Shown piece by piece: positions 16,410-27,000 of a stretch of DNA of 64,000 nucleotides; positions within the stretch are counted from its first letter, which is position 1; every line of letters begins with the position of its first letter. A program made the translations under genes and the position numbers. Source of the DNA: Bradyrhizobium algeriense (GTDB taxonomy: Bacteria > Pseudomonadota > Alphaproteobacteria > Rhizobiales > Xanthobacteraceae); NCBI RefSeq assembly GCF_003062295.1, contig NZ_PYCN01000008.1:62001-126000 (forward strand), read 5' to 3'. The notes beneath the pieces are model-generated. The model was not told the DNA's origin. It did not search any database and worked only from the letters and a program-made list of their open reading frames with translations.

Positions 16410-16640
16410 CTATGTTTTTCGGTGACGTGCGCGCTCCAGAATGTCGCGAACCCCTGACGGATTTCGAATGCAGCGGAACCCGTAGCGGCCGGTGTAATCC
16501 GTATCGGGAGAGCGGGTCGAGCGCCCCGACGCGAAATTCAGATGGCCGGCGCCGCGGCCGATGTCCGATATCTCGAATGCCGCGTCCATGTCTTCAAAGC
16601 GCGTCGCCGTCACGCTCCGTTTGCCCCAGGCCGTTCGCAC
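16410..16640 (-). CDS. Small ORF in frame after rpe, doubtful
   Basis: A GTG-started frame of 76 residues, in the same frame as rpe and separated from the rpe stop only by sense codons: the whole stretch 16410-16679 is open. Its end (DTDYTGRYGFRCIRNPSG) looks like the C-terminus of formylglycine-generating-enzyme-type domains (GFRC-hR), but the typical RGGSW motif is not visible, so this could be a remnant or chance similarity. Weak evidence for a start. Confidence 0.25.
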   Translation of the reverse strand: MRTAWGKRSVTATRFEDMDAAFEISDIGRGAGHLNFASGRSTRSPDTDYTGRYGFRCIRNPSGVRDILERARHRKT

Positions 16641-16679
16641 GATCAGCGCGCGCCGGTTGGCGCGAGAGACTTGTCCGCG

Positions 16680-17381
16680 TCAGACCGCTTCGCCGCGCGC
16701 CAACGCCGCCGCGTGACGGATCGCGGAAATATTGGTCTTGTAGGCATCCAATGTGCCGCCCTTGAATACCGCCGAGCCTGCGACCAGCGCATTGGCGCCG
16801 GCAGCGGCCAACTGTCCGGCGACATCTGGGCCTACGCCGCCATCGACCTCGATGTCGATCGGGCGTCCCGCGGTCATCGCCCTGATGTCGCTGACCTTGC
16901 CGAGCGCCGACTTGATGAAGGCCTGGCCACCGAATCCGGGATTGACCGACATGACCAGCACCAGATCGATCAGGTCAATGACATATTCGATCGCGCTCGC
17001 CGGCGTGCCCGGGTTGAGTGAGACGCCGGCCTTCTTGCCGAGCGCGCGGATCGCCTGCAGCGAGCGATGCAGATGCGGGCCGGCCTCGGCATGGACGGTG
17101 ATGTGATCGCAGCCGGCTTTTGCAAACGCCTCCAGATAAGGGTCGCAGGGCGAGATCATCAGATGGGCGTCAAAGATCTTCTTGGTGTGCGGGCGCATCG
17201 CCTTGATCACATCAGGGCCGTAGGAAATGTTGGGCACGAAATGCCCGTCCATCACGTCGAGATGGATCCAGTCGGCGCCGGCCGCATCGACAGCGCGGAC
17301 TTCCTCGCCCAGCTTGGCGAAATCCGCCGCCAGGATCGACGGCGCGATGACAAGGGGACGCGACGCAAATTGCTGAGACAT
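16680..17381 (-). CDS. rpe: Ribulose-phosphate 3-epimerase
   Basis: A 233-residue TIM-barrel enzyme that interconverts ribulose 5-phosphate and xylulose 5-phosphate in the pentose phosphate pathway and, where present, the Calvin cycle. Signatures: [16 protein letters not shown] at the N-terminus, [17 protein letters not shown] with the metal-binding His and catalytic Asp, [14 protein letters not shown], and EVDGGVGPD with the second catalytic Asp. Length is normal. It is not next to cbb genes here, so a housekeeping role is the simplest reading. Confidence 0.96.
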   Translation of the reverse strand: MSQQFASRPLVIAPSILAADFAKLGEEVRAVDAAGADWIHLDVMDGHFVPNISYGPDVIKAMRPHTKKIFDAHLMISPCDPYLEAFAKAGCDHITVHAEAGPHLHRSLQAIRALGKKAGVSLNPGTPASAIEYVIDLIDLVLVMSVNPGFGGQAFIKSALGKVSDIRAMTAGRPIDIEVDGGVGPDVAGQLAAAGANALVAGSAVFKGGTLDAYKTNISAIRHAAALARGEAV

Positions 17382-17636
17382 GTGCGCTTTCCCAAAACTC
17401 TTCGAGGGGCAGGATGGCTCCGCGTAACATGCAGGGCGGCCGGGGGCAATGCGACCGCCAAGGCGTCCTGTGGGCGGGAAAAATCTGCCGGAGCGGGCAG
17501 CTATTGCCGGGTTTACGGATCGGAACGGATGCGGGAAAGCCCGGTTTTATTGGGATTTTCTGCATGGCACGGCGCTTGCTGAGGAACATGCACGACCTAT
17601 CGGCCGCGACCGGCGCGGCGTTGTTGGAGTTTTGCC

Positions 17637-18389
17637 ATGTTCCTTGCTTTGGGCGCCGCGTCGTCGGCGATCGATGCCCTCAAGGCGCTGACGTCGTCGA
17701 AGTCGTCGTCCGCGCAATCCACCGGCCGCAGCCAGGACGCCAAGAGCCTGTTCGATCTGATGTCCTCGGGTTCGTCGGCTTCGGTCGGCTCGGGCACGGG
17801 TTCCGGATCCGGCGGCGGCGGTTCGCAGATATCGCCGCAGACCATGAGCGCGCTGCTCGACGCGCAGAGCCAGTCCTCGACGGGGTCGACGACCACGGCT
17901 TCCAAGAGCCGCTCCGCCGCGCTGAAGGATCTGTTCGCGCAGATCGATGGCGACGGCGACGGCAAGATCAGCAAGGAAGAATTCGAAACTGCGCTCGGCG
18001 CCGGCGGCACCAACCTCGCGAACGCCGACAGCGTGTTCGGCAAGCTCGACAAGGACGGCGACGGTTCGGTCAGCCTCAAGGAGCTGGCATCGGCGCTGAA
18101 GGGCGGCAAGAAGCATCTCCATGCCGCCAGCGAGTCCGACGGATCGAATTCCGATCCGCTCTCGCAGGCGCTGCAAGGCGCTTCCACCACATCCGTCACC
18201 AACAGCGACGGTTCAGTGACGACGTCGCTCACCTATGCGGACGGATCCAAGGTAACGATGACGTCGGCCGCAGGCAAAAGCTCATCCACTTCAGCGGCTT
18301 CGTCCTACAATTTCATCGAGCAGATGATCCAGCGGCAGGCCCAGCAGATTGCATCGGCCGCCACTTCATCGCTCTCGGTGAGCGTCTGA
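17637..18389 (+). CDS. EF-hand calcium-binding protein
   Basis: A 250-residue protein with two canonical EF-hand loops: residues 104-115 (DGDGDGKISKEE) and 138-149 (DKDGDGSVSLKE), each with Asp at 1, 3 and 5 and Glu at 12. They are flanked by long Ser/Gly/Thr-rich low-complexity regions (about 40-90 and 160-225). The C-terminus is a predicted helix rich in Gln and Ala. There is no classical signal peptide, although the first 18 residues are somewhat hydrophobic; non-classical export is possible. GGAG precedes the ATG. The role is probably calcium sensing or buffering, target unknown. Confidence 0.88.
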   Translation: MFLALGAASSAIDALKALTSSKSSSAQSTGRSQDAKSLFDLMSSGSSASVGSGTGSGSGGGGSQISPQTMSALLDAQSQSSTGSTTTASKSRSAALKDLFAQIDGDGDGKISKEEFETALGAGGTNLANADSVFGKLDKDGDGSVSLKELASALKGGKKHLHAASESDGSNSDPLSQALQGASTTSVTNSDGSVTTSLTYADGSKVTMTSAAGKSSSTSAASSYNFIEQMIQRQAQQIASAATSSLSVSV

Positions 18390-18424
18390 ACACGAGACCC
18401 GGAGAGATTCCTTCGGACTGCGAT

Positions 18425-19420
18425 CTAACCGAAGCGATCGCCCCACGCCGGTAGCGCACCCAGAAAGGGTAGCGCGGTCGCACTATGGACGCCGCGCGCG
18501 ATCGCGCGCGCAACCGTGTTGGCGGCCACCATGCCGAGTTCGGTGAGGCCGAACCGCGGATCGATCGGTTTCTTGCCGGTCGCTGCGGCATACACCACGT
18601 CGCCATCCGTCGTGGCATGGACGGGATAGATGGCGCGCGCCATGCCGGTGTGCGCGATCATCGCGAGCCGTTTGGCCTGCGCTTTTGTCAGTATGGCGTC
18701 CGTGACCACGACCACCAGCGTGGTGTTTTCCGAAGACGCCGCAGCCGCGCCGCCCTTGAGCCGCGCGCTCAGCATATCAGGCGTGAATGCCGGCGGCAGT
18801 CCGCGCCCGCCAAATTCGTTGGCGGTTTCGAACGGCGCCGCCCAGAACCATGGCCCGTCGCCGACAGTGACGCTGCCGACGGCGTTGACGACGGCAAGCG
18901 CCGCGACGGTGACGCCGCTTTCGGTCTGCGCGGAAGCCGAGCCGAGGCCGCCCTTGAAATTGGCTGTCGTCGCGCCGAGGCCGGCGCCGACGCTGCCCAG
19001 CGCGAAATCGCCGCCTGCGGCACACGCCGCGGCGTAGCCGAGATCGCGATAGGGCGGGAAGCGTCCCCATGCCTTGTTGCCGCCGTTGAGCAGATCGAAG
19101 CAGATCGCGCCCGGAACGATCGGAATGACCGCCTCGCGGATTCTTAAACCGCGGCCCTGTTCGGCGAGCCATGCCTGTATGCCGCCCGCGGCATCCAGTC
19201 CGAGCGCCGAGCCGCCGGAAAGCGCGATGGCGTCGATCGCCTCGACCGTACTTTCGGGCTTGAGCATCGCGTCATCACGGGTGCCCGGGCCGCCGCCGCG
19301 CACGTCGATCGAGGCGACCGCGGGAGTATCGAAAATGATCGCGGTGACGCCGGAGGCGATGGCCGCGTCGTGGGCGTGGCCGACGCGAACGCCGGAAATA
19401 TCGGTGAGCAGGTTTTTCAA
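18425..19420 (-). CDS. P1-family (DmpA/S58-type) aminopeptidase or acyltransferase
   Basis: A 331-residue N-terminal-nucleophile hydrolase. Family members cleave themselves into two chains, exposing a Ser or Thr that acts on N-terminal residues or beta-peptides. Seen here: the start NLLTDISGVRVGHAHD, DVRGGGPGTRD near 39-49, ALSGGSALGLDAAGGI near 66-81, and the probable cleavage site Asn232-Thr233 in ENTTLVVVVTD, making Thr233 the likely nucleophile. No signal peptide, so cytosolic. It follows the hybrid kinase gene at 69 bases on the same strand and might be read through from it. Substrate unknown. Confidence 0.88.
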   Translation of the reverse strand: MKNLLTDISGVRVGHAHDAAIASGVTAIIFDTPAVASIDVRGGGPGTRDDAMLKPESTVEAIDAIALSGGSALGLDAAGGIQAWLAEQGRGLRIREAVIPIVPGAICFDLLNGGNKAWGRFPPYRDLGYAAACAAGGDFALGSVGAGLGATTANFKGGLGSASAQTESGVTVAALAVVNAVGSVTVGDGPWFWAAPFETANEFGGRGLPPAFTPDMLSARLKGGAAAASSENTTLVVVVTDAILTKAQAKRLAMIAHTGMARAIYPVHATTDGDVVYAAATGKKPIDPRFGLTELGMVAANTVARAIARGVHSATALPFLGALPAWGDRFG

Positions 19421-19489
19421 GGCGTCGGTCCGTGGGGGCTGCAGCCGTCTGGAGTTCCATCCACGGATATATCAGCCGCCGGGAATGCT

Positions 19490-22264
19490 TCAACTGGCAA
19501 GCGCGAGCCGGATCATCCGGGCAAGCTCGGATTTGCGATAGGGTTTTGCCAGCAGCAGCACGCCGGAATCCAGGCGGCCATGATGGACGATGGCGTTCTC
19601 GGTATATCCCGATGTGAACAGGGTCTTGAGGTCCGGCCGCCGCTTCAGCGCTTCGTCGACGAGCTGACGGCCGTTCATGATGCCGGGCATGATCACGTCG
19701 GTGAAAAGCAGGTCGATGGCGGGGACCTCGTCGATGAAGCGCAGGGCGTCGGAAGCGTTGGAGGCCTCCAGCGTGGTGTAGCCCAGGCTCTCGATCTGCG
19801 TCATCACGTAGCGCCGCACCAGCGTATCGTCCTCGACGACGAGGACCGTTTCGTTGCCGCCCTCGACATGCGCCGAGACCAGCGCTTCCGCCGTGGTCTG
19901 CTGCAATCCCGTCGCCCGCGGCAGGTAGATCTTGACGGAGGTGCCGTGGCCTTCCTCGCTGTAGATCTTGACGTGACCGCCCGACTGCTTGACGAAGCCG
20001 AACACCATGCTGAGGCCAAGGCCGGTGCCCCGGCCGACCTCCTTGGTCGTGAAAAACGGTTCGAATACCCGTTCGAGCAGTGCGGGCGAGATTCCGGAGC
20101 CGGTGTCGCTGACCGCAATCATCACGTAATTTCCGGTCGTGACCTCGTCGTGCATGCTCGCGTAGTTGTCGTCGAGGAAGACGTTGCTGGTCTCGAGCGC
20201 GAGCTTGCCGCCGTTGGGCATGGCATCGCGCGCATTTATTGCCAGATTGAGAACGGCCGTCGTCAGCAGGTTTGGATCGGCCAGCGCGGTCCATGCATCT
20301 TCCGCCAATAGCGGCGTGATTTCGATGTTTTCGCCAAGCGTCGGGTGCAGCAGCTTTGCCGACTCCAGCACCAGCGCATTGACGTCGACTTCAACCGGCT
20401 GCAGCGGCTGCTTGCGGGCAAAGGCCAGCAGGTGCTTGGTCAGGTTGGCCCCGCGTTCGGCGGCTTCGTCGATCAGCTTGGCGATGGCGGCGAGCTGGGG
20501 CTGATCGGCGACGGCTTCTTCCAGGATGCCGATGGTGCCCGTGATCACGGTCAGGATGTTGTTGAAGTCGTGCGCGACGCCACCCGTGAGCTGGCCGACC
20601 GCATCCATCTTCTGCGCATGCCGCAACTGGGCTTCCGCGGCCTGCTTTTCCGTCAGGTCGCGGCCGATGAAGAAATGGCGGCGGACCGGCTCCGACCAGT
20701 TTCCGGTCCAGTTCAGCGCGACCGCCTTGCCCTCCTTGCTGACATAGCGCGTCTCGAAATTGCGCTTGCTTTGCCCCCGTCGCCCCGCCCGCATCTCCCT
20801 GCGGGTGTGTTCGAGATCGTCGGGGTGGATGAATTCGATCGCGCTGCGTCCGACCATGTCGGAGGGATGATAGCCGAGGATGGCGGTGACGCTCGGGCTG
20901 ACCTGGATGAAATTCCCCGCGGAATCGGTCACGAAGATCAGGTCGTTCGATGACTCGAAGATGCGCCGCCGCTCCTCGATTTCCTGGCTGAGCGCCTGCT
21001 GGGTCCGCTTGCTCTCGGTGATGTCGTGCGCAGCTTTGGAAACGCCGACAATCTTGCCGGACGTGGTGCGGATGGGAGAAATGCTCAGCGAAACGTCGAC
21101 GGTGCTGCCATCCTTGCGCATGCGCGACGTCTCGTAATGTGCAATCGGCTCGCCTCGGCCGATCCGTTCAATAATATTGCGTATCTCGTCGCGCCGGTCC
21201 GGCGGAACAATGAGACTAATGTGCCTGCCGATCGCCTCCGCGGCCGTGTAGCCGAACAGGCGTTCAGCGGCTCCGTTCCAACTCGTGATGGTGCCGTCCA
21301 GCAGTTTGGTGATGATGGCGTCGTTGGACGATTCCACGACAGCGCTAAAAAGGCTGTCGCGCTCGGTGCGAAGGTCTCTTTCAGAGGCGGCTTGCAAACG
21401 CAATGATCCGAGCAGGCGGGCGAGCTTCGCCTGCAGGCCGACATTGTCGACGAGCAGGACGGCGAGCACGAAGCTCGCGGCAGAAAGGCCATAGATGCGG
21501 CCGAGATAGAAGCTGACGTCGAATCGCGCCACGTTCAGGATCGCCGACAGGGCGATGTCGAACAGCCAGGCGCACATCACCACCATCAGCCAGACGTCGA
21601 GGACGAAGTGCGGCCTGCGGAGCCACAATACCACCAATGCAGCCAGGCTGAGGCACCATACGGTCGAGACCACTCCGAGCATGATGGGCGTGTAATGGCC
21701 GCCGCTCAGCAGGATCGGCAGACGGTCGTGCTGGGCGGTGACGAGCCAGGTGAATGCGGCCATCGCGGCACTGACCGCAACGATGCTCGCAACGACGGCC
21801 GCGCCGGTCGAGCCCTGTACCTTCGGCTCGTTGTCCTTTGCCTTCAGCAAGGCATAGCCGAGGACGAGCAACGGAAAACCGCCGTGCCAGATCATGCAGA
21901 GCCAGACGGTGGTCTGCGTTCCCGCGCCGAGCAGGCCGCCGGGCGCGAACAGTCCGGGAAAGGTCAGCGCGTGGGCGATGGCTGCCAGCGCGGTGAACAA
22001 ATATCCGCTGGCGAGCAACAGCATCGCCCGCGAACGGGAAATCGAAAACTGCGAAAACAGCAGGATGGCGGTGATCAGGTCGTTGATGGCGAGCGCGGAC
22101 TGATAGCTCGCAACGAATGCCGGGATCGGGGTGAGCGGCACGCCGGCAAATGGCACGGCGCAGGCGAACAGCACCGCCGAGACGCCGACCACGGCGAGCG
22201 CGGCCACACGATCGCGGCGCGTCGCCGGCATGGTCGAAAGAAAGATGTTGCGCTCGTTACCCAT
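19490..22264 (-). CDS. MASE4-like membrane hybrid histidine kinase with two PAS domains and receiver
   Basis: A 924-residue sensor. The ATG at 22264 is chosen because an upstream in-frame start would add 21 poorly ordered residues. Residues about 15-270 contain around seven membrane helices of MASE4-like type. Two PAS domains follow (about 300-410 and 430-540, each ending in a DIT/DLT-E-K segment), then a HisKA helix with His565 in TGGVAHDFNNILT, an HATPase_c domain (about 680-790) and a C-terminal receiver with the Asp in LLFTDVIMPG and Lys in LLLAKPYRK. This is the architecture of PAS-type hybrid kinases that pass phosphate to an unlinked regulator. It is third in a same-strand series of sensor genes, but about 265 bases separate it from the second. 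Confidence 0.9.
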   Translation of the reverse strand: MGNERNIFLSTMPATRRDRVAALAVVGVSAVLFACAVPFAGVPLTPIPAFVASYQSALAINDLITAILLFSQFSISRSRAMLLLASGYLFTALAAIAHALTFPGLFAPGGLLGAGTQTTVWLCMIWHGGFPLLVLGYALLKAKDNEPKVQGSTGAAVVASIVAVSAAMAAFTWLVTAQHDRLPILLSGGHYTPIMLGVVSTVWCLSLAALVVLWLRRPHFVLDVWLMVVMCAWLFDIALSAILNVARFDVSFYLGRIYGLSAASFVLAVLLVDNVGLQAKLARLLGSLRLQAASERDLRTERDSLFSAVVESSNDAIITKLLDGTITSWNGAAERLFGYTAAEAIGRHISLIVPPDRRDEIRNIIERIGRGEPIAHYETSRMRKDGSTVDVSLSISPIRTTSGKIVGVSKAAHDITESKRTQQALSQEIEERRRIFESSNDLIFVTDSAGNFIQVSPSVTAILGYHPSDMVGRSAIEFIHPDDLEHTRREMRAGRRGQSKRNFETRYVSKEGKAVALNWTGNWSEPVRRHFFIGRDLTEKQAAEAQLRHAQKMDAVGQLTGGVAHDFNNILTVITGTIGILEEAVADQPQLAAIAKLIDEAAERGANLTKHLLAFARKQPLQPVEVDVNALVLESAKLLHPTLGENIEITPLLAEDAWTALADPNLLTTAVLNLAINARDAMPNGGKLALETSNVFLDDNYASMHDEVTTGNYVMIAVSDTGSGISPALLERVFEPFFTTKEVGRGTGLGLSMVFGFVKQSGGHVKIYSEEGHGTSVKIYLPRATGLQQTTAEALVSAHVEGGNETVLVVEDDTLVRRYVMTQIESLGYTTLEASNASDALRFIDEVPAIDLLFTDVIMPGIMNGRQLVDEALKRRPDLKTLFTSGYTENAIVHHGRLDSGVLLLAKPYRKSELARMIRLALAS

Positions 22265-22529
22265 TGTCGTCTCCAGCAAACTGGCAACGAACGCGCCATG
22301 GCAATAGCTTCCAACGCGCGAAAACAATGCATCCGGCGCGGTCGGACATCCGGCCGATTCCTGAAGGCCGCTGGAATCGCACCTCCAGAGGCTACGCTAG
22401 CGACGCCCCCGCGGGAATCAACTCAAGGTTCATATTACCGGACGATGCCTGGAGAGGAACTCGGCCGGGGCCGCCGCGGCGCGCTAGATCAGCGCAACGG
22501 CTTTGCTGCCGGGCCGCCACGCGCTGCGG

Positions 22530-24032
22530 TTACCGCCCCGCGCGTCGCAGGCCATTGCCGTCGGCGGTAGCCTCGATCAGCGAAACCGGATCGGCGGTAA
22601 ACTGCCGATGCGGCAAGGGGACCGAGAGGCAACAAACGAGGCCCTCCCGGCGCCAGTCGAATTCGGCATGGCCACCGAGCTGCGACTCGATGCTGGCGAT
22701 CACGCTCCTGGTTCCGAACCCTCGCGATACCGGCTTCTCGACCGGCGGCCCGCCGGTCTCCACCCATATGATCTTGAGAAGGCCCGCCTGGTCTTCCCAG
22801 CTCACCGACAGCCGGCCCAACAGCGCCGACAGGGCGCCGTACTTCGCCGAATTGGTGACGAGTTCGTGCAGCGCCAGCGCGACGGTCTGGGCCGTCGCCG
22901 GCTCGAGCTGGACCTCCGGACCGGACAAGTCGATCTGTTCGCCGGTGGAATAGGGCGCCAGCTCCTCGTCGATCAGTTTTCTTATTTCGGCGCCTTGCCA
23001 GCTCGACAACGAGAGCACGGTGTGCACCCGCGCCAGCGCGTTGATCCGCCCTTCGACCGAACGGATATAGGTCTTCACGTTCTCGCCGCGCGTCAGCCGG
23101 ACGATGGATTGCGCCAGCGCCAGCGCGTTCTTGGCACGGTGGTCGACCTCCCGCGCCAGCAGGTTCTGCCGCTCCTCGGCCTGTTTGCGCTCGGTGATAT
23201 CGACGGTGACGCCGCTGACGCGGATAACACGGCCGCCCTTGTCGGTGGTTGCCGCCGCCGTGCCCGCGCACCAGCGCATCTCGCCATTCGGCCGGATGAT
23301 GCGGAATTCCGCTTCGTATGATTTCGCGCCTCGGGCGAAGCTCGCCCACGCCTCGTGCAGTTCATGAACGTCGTCGGGGTGAAACAGCGCCTGGATATTG
23401 GCCGGCGTCAGTTCGAACTTGTGGGGATCGATGCCAAGGATCTGATACTGGCCTTCATCCCACATCCAGTCGCCATTGACCCAGTCCCAGTCCCAGGATC
23501 CCATCTTCCCGGCGGCTATCGCGAGACTGCGGCGCTGCTCGCTTTCCAAAAGCCTCGCGTGCGATTCCTCCAGTTCGGCGGTGCGGGCGCGAACGCGATC
23601 TTCGAGCTCGACGTTGAGGCGCTCGAGCTGGCGCGTCTTGCGATAGAGCTCCGCAAACACCTTGATCTTGGCGCGCAGCACCTCCGGTACGACGGGCACC
23701 GGAACATAGTCGACCGCACCCATTTCGTAGCCGCGCAGCCGGTCGATGTCGCTGACCTGTATCGCGGAGATGAATATCATCGCCGTCTTCTGGAAGCGGG
23801 GATGTTCGCGGATCATCGCGGCGAGTTCGAACCCGTCCAGTTCCGGCATGCAGACATCGACCAGGATGATGGCGACGTCGTTCTTGAGCAGGAACTCGAG
23901 CGCTTCGCGTCCGGACGAAGCCTTGACCAGGTTCTCGCCGAGTTCCTTCAGGATGACCTCATAGGCGAGCAGCTTCGCTGGCTGGTCGTCCACCAGAAGA
24001 ATGTTTACCTTGTCTTGGTCCATCATCTGCAT
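22530..24032 (-). CDS. Receiver-PAS-HWE histidine kinase
   Basis: A 500-residue soluble protein: N-terminal receiver (about 8-125) with Asp14-Asp15 and phospho-acceptor Asp59 in LVDVCMP; a coiled coil (130-165); a PAS domain (165-285, ending VDITERKQAEE); and an HWE/HisKA_2 kinase with His298 in REVDHRAKNALALAQ and the late HATPase box. The receiver's conserved Lys is Val112 (VDYVPVPVVPE). The gene begins 7 bases after the stop of the giant HAMP-repeat kinase, so the two are translationally close and very likely work together: the receiver here may accept phosphate from it. Either of two close ATGs (24032 or 24023) could be used. Confidence 0.9.
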   Translation of the reverse strand: MQMMDQDKVNILLVDDQPAKLLAYEVILKELGENLVKASSGREALEFLLKNDVAIILVDVCMPELDGFELAAMIREHPRFQKTAMIFISAIQVSDIDRLRGYEMGAVDYVPVPVVPEVLRAKIKVFAELYRKTRQLERLNVELEDRVRARTAELEESHARLLESEQRRSLAIAAGKMGSWDWDWVNGDWMWDEGQYQILGIDPHKFELTPANIQALFHPDDVHELHEAWASFARGAKSYEAEFRIIRPNGEMRWCAGTAAATTDKGGRVIRVSGVTVDITERKQAEERQNLLAREVDHRAKNALALAQSIVRLTRGENVKTYIRSVEGRINALARVHTVLSLSSWQGAEIRKLIDEELAPYSTGEQIDLSGPEVQLEPATAQTVALALHELVTNSAKYGALSALLGRLSVSWEDQAGLLKIIWVETGGPPVEKPVSRGFGTRSVIASIESQLGGHAEFDWRREGLVCCLSVPLPHRQFTADPVSLIEATADGNGLRRAGR

Positions 24033-24039
24033 ACGCCGG

Positions 24040-27000
24040 TCAGCGGTGTAGCCACATTCGAATGGCGAGCAGCAACTGCTCGGTATTGACGGGTTTTGCG
24101 AGATAGTCCGAAGCGCCGGCTTCGAGACATTTCTCGCGGTCGCCCTTCATCGCCTTGGCGGTCAAGGCAATGATCGGAAGGCGGCCAAAGGACGGGTTTT
24201 GCCGGATAACGCCAATGGTCTGATATCCGTCCATCTGCGGCATCATGATATCCATCAGCACGATTGCGATATTCGGATTGGACTCGACCAGCGCAATGGC
24301 TTCATTGCCGGTCGTAGCTGTCAGCACCTTCATGCCGCGCCGTTCTAATACGCTCGACAGCGCAAAGATGTTCCGGGCGTCATCGTCCACCAGAAGTGCG
24401 GTTTTGCCAACGAGATCCTCATCGGAGCTATTGAGCTTTTCGAGCATTCTCTGCTTCTCGGCTGGCAATTCCGTGATCACACGGTGCAAAAACAGCGACG
24501 TTTCGTCGAGCAGGCGTTCCGGCGATTCGACGCCTTTCACCACGATGCTCCTCGCCATGGTGTGAAGTTCCGCATCCTCCTCGGCTGAAAGTTCCCGCCC
24601 CGTGAACACCACGACGGGCACGTTCGATAGCGCGTCGTCGTTGCGAAGCCGGTCGAGCACCTCGAAGCCGCTCATGTCGGGCAGCCGCAGATCCAGCACG
24701 ACGCAGTCGCACGGCTGGTTCCGCATTGTCGAGAGCGCATCGGCGCCGGTGTCGGCGGTGAGAATCTCGATGTCGTCGTGACCGAGCAGTTCGGTGATGC
24801 TCATCTGTTCGGCGGCATTGTCTTCCACGATCAGAAGGCGCTTGCGGCGAGGTTTTGCGTATTCCCTGATTTGCGACAGCGCCGCGCTGACGCCCTCCGT
24901 CGTCGTCGGCTTGTTGACGAAGGAGAACGCGCCGCGCGCCAGCGCATGCTGGCGGTCTTCGTCGAGCGTGATGATCTGCACCGGAATGTGCCGCGTCAGC
25001 GGATTGTGCTTGAGCTGGCTCAGCACGGTCCAGCCCAGCATGTCCGGCAGGAACACGTCGAGCGAAACCGCGGTGGGCTGGAACTGCTTGGCGAGTTCGA
25101 GCGCTTCCGCACCGCGGCTGGCGACCAGCACCTTGAAGCCCTTGTCGCGCGCCAGATCGATCAGCACCCGCGCATAATGCAGATCGTCTTCGACGATCAG
25201 CAGGATGGTATCTCCTGGTTCGAGGTTGAGCCGGTCATCCGGCAATTGTTCGATGACCCGCTCCTGTGCTGCGACCTGCAGCGCCGGCGCACCAGCGAAC
25301 GGCGACGAGGCAGGGGCCCGGGGCGCGACCGTGGGGCCGGAATATGTCAGCGGCAGATAGAGCACGAAGGTGCTGCCTTTGCCTGGGGCGCTGCGCAGAT
25401 GAATTTCGCCGCCGAGCAGGCTCGCGAGTTCGCGGCTGATGGCAAGGCCGAGGCCGGTGCCGCCGTATTTGCGGCTGGTGCCGGCGTCCGCCTGCTGGAA
25501 CGCCTCGAAGATCAGTTTCTGTTTCTCCAGGGGGATGCCGATGCCGGTGTCGGTCACCTCGAAGGCGACGACGGCGGGTGCGTGATTGAGGATAGGGTGC
25601 TCGGCGCTCCAGCCGCCGACGGCGGCCGATACGGTCATCTTGACGCCGCCCTCCGCGGTGAACTTGAACGCGTTCGACAGCAGGTTTTTCAAAACCTGCT
25701 GCAGACGTTTCGAGTCGGTCACCATGCTGCGGGCGAGATTCTCGTCGACCTCGACGCTGAACGAAAGCTGGCGGTTCTCGGCTTCGTGGCGGAACGGGCG
25801 GCCGACGGTCTCCAGAAGGCTCGACGTCAGGATCTCCTCGGCATCGACCGTCACGGTGCCGGATTCGATCTTCGACAGATCGAGAATGTCGCTGATCAGG
25901 TTGAGCAGGTCGGTGCCGGCGCCGTGGATGGTGCGGGCGAATTCGACCTGTTTTGCCGACAAATTGCCGTCCGGATTTTCGGTGAGCTGCTGGCCGAGGA
26001 TCAGGATGCTGTTGAGTGGCGTGCGCAGCTCATGCGACATGTTGGCGAGAAATTCGGACTTGTACTTCGAGGTCAGCGACAGCTCGGTCGCCTTTTCTTC
26101 GAGCGCGCGGCGGGCCTGTTCGATTTCCTGGTTCTTTCTTTCCACCTCGACGTTGCGCTCGGCAAGCTGCTGGGCCTTCTGTTCGAGCTGTTCGTTGGTC
26201 TGCTGCAGTTCCTTCTGCTGGGTCTGCAATTCGCCGGCGAGCTGTTGGGACTGTTTCAGCAGGCCCTCGGTCTGCATCGTGGCCTCGATGGAGTTGAGCA
26301 CGATGCCGATAGAGTCGGTGAGCTGTTCGAGGAAGGTCATCTGCGAGGTCGTGAACGAACTGATCGAAGACAGTTCGATCACCGCCTTGACCTGGTTTTC
26401 GAACAATACCGGAAGCACGACGAGATTCTTCGGAATGACGCGCAGCAGCGCCGAATTGATCGGCGCCGTATCGGTCGGGATGTCCGACACCAGCCGCTGG
26501 CGCTTGTCCATCGCGCACTGGCCGATCAGCCCTTCGCCGAATTGAACGACCAGCGGGTGGGGATTGGCGCTATCGCCCGCATAGGCGGAGAGCAGGCGCA
26601 ATTGCGGGCTATCGGCATTCTCGGTCTGATAGATCGCGCCCATATGCGCGTTGACCAGCGGCGCCAGTTCGGTCAGCAGCAACCGGCCGACGGTCGTGAG
26701 GTCGCGCTGCCCCTGCAGCATGTTGGTGAAGCTGGCGAGGTTGGTCTTCAGCCAGTCCTGCTCGGTATTGACCTGCGTCGTCAGGCGAAGGTTGCCGATC
26801 ATGGTGTTGATATTGTCCTTGAGTTCGGCCACTTCGCCGCGGGCGTCGACCTGGATCGAGCGGGTCAGGTCGCCCTTGGTCACGGCGGTCGCCACCTCGG
26901 CGATGGCGCGCACCTGCGAGGTCAAGTTGGCGGCGAGCAGGTTGACGTTGCCGGTGAGGTCCTTCCAGGTGCCGGCGGCGCCGGGCACGTTGGCCTGGCC

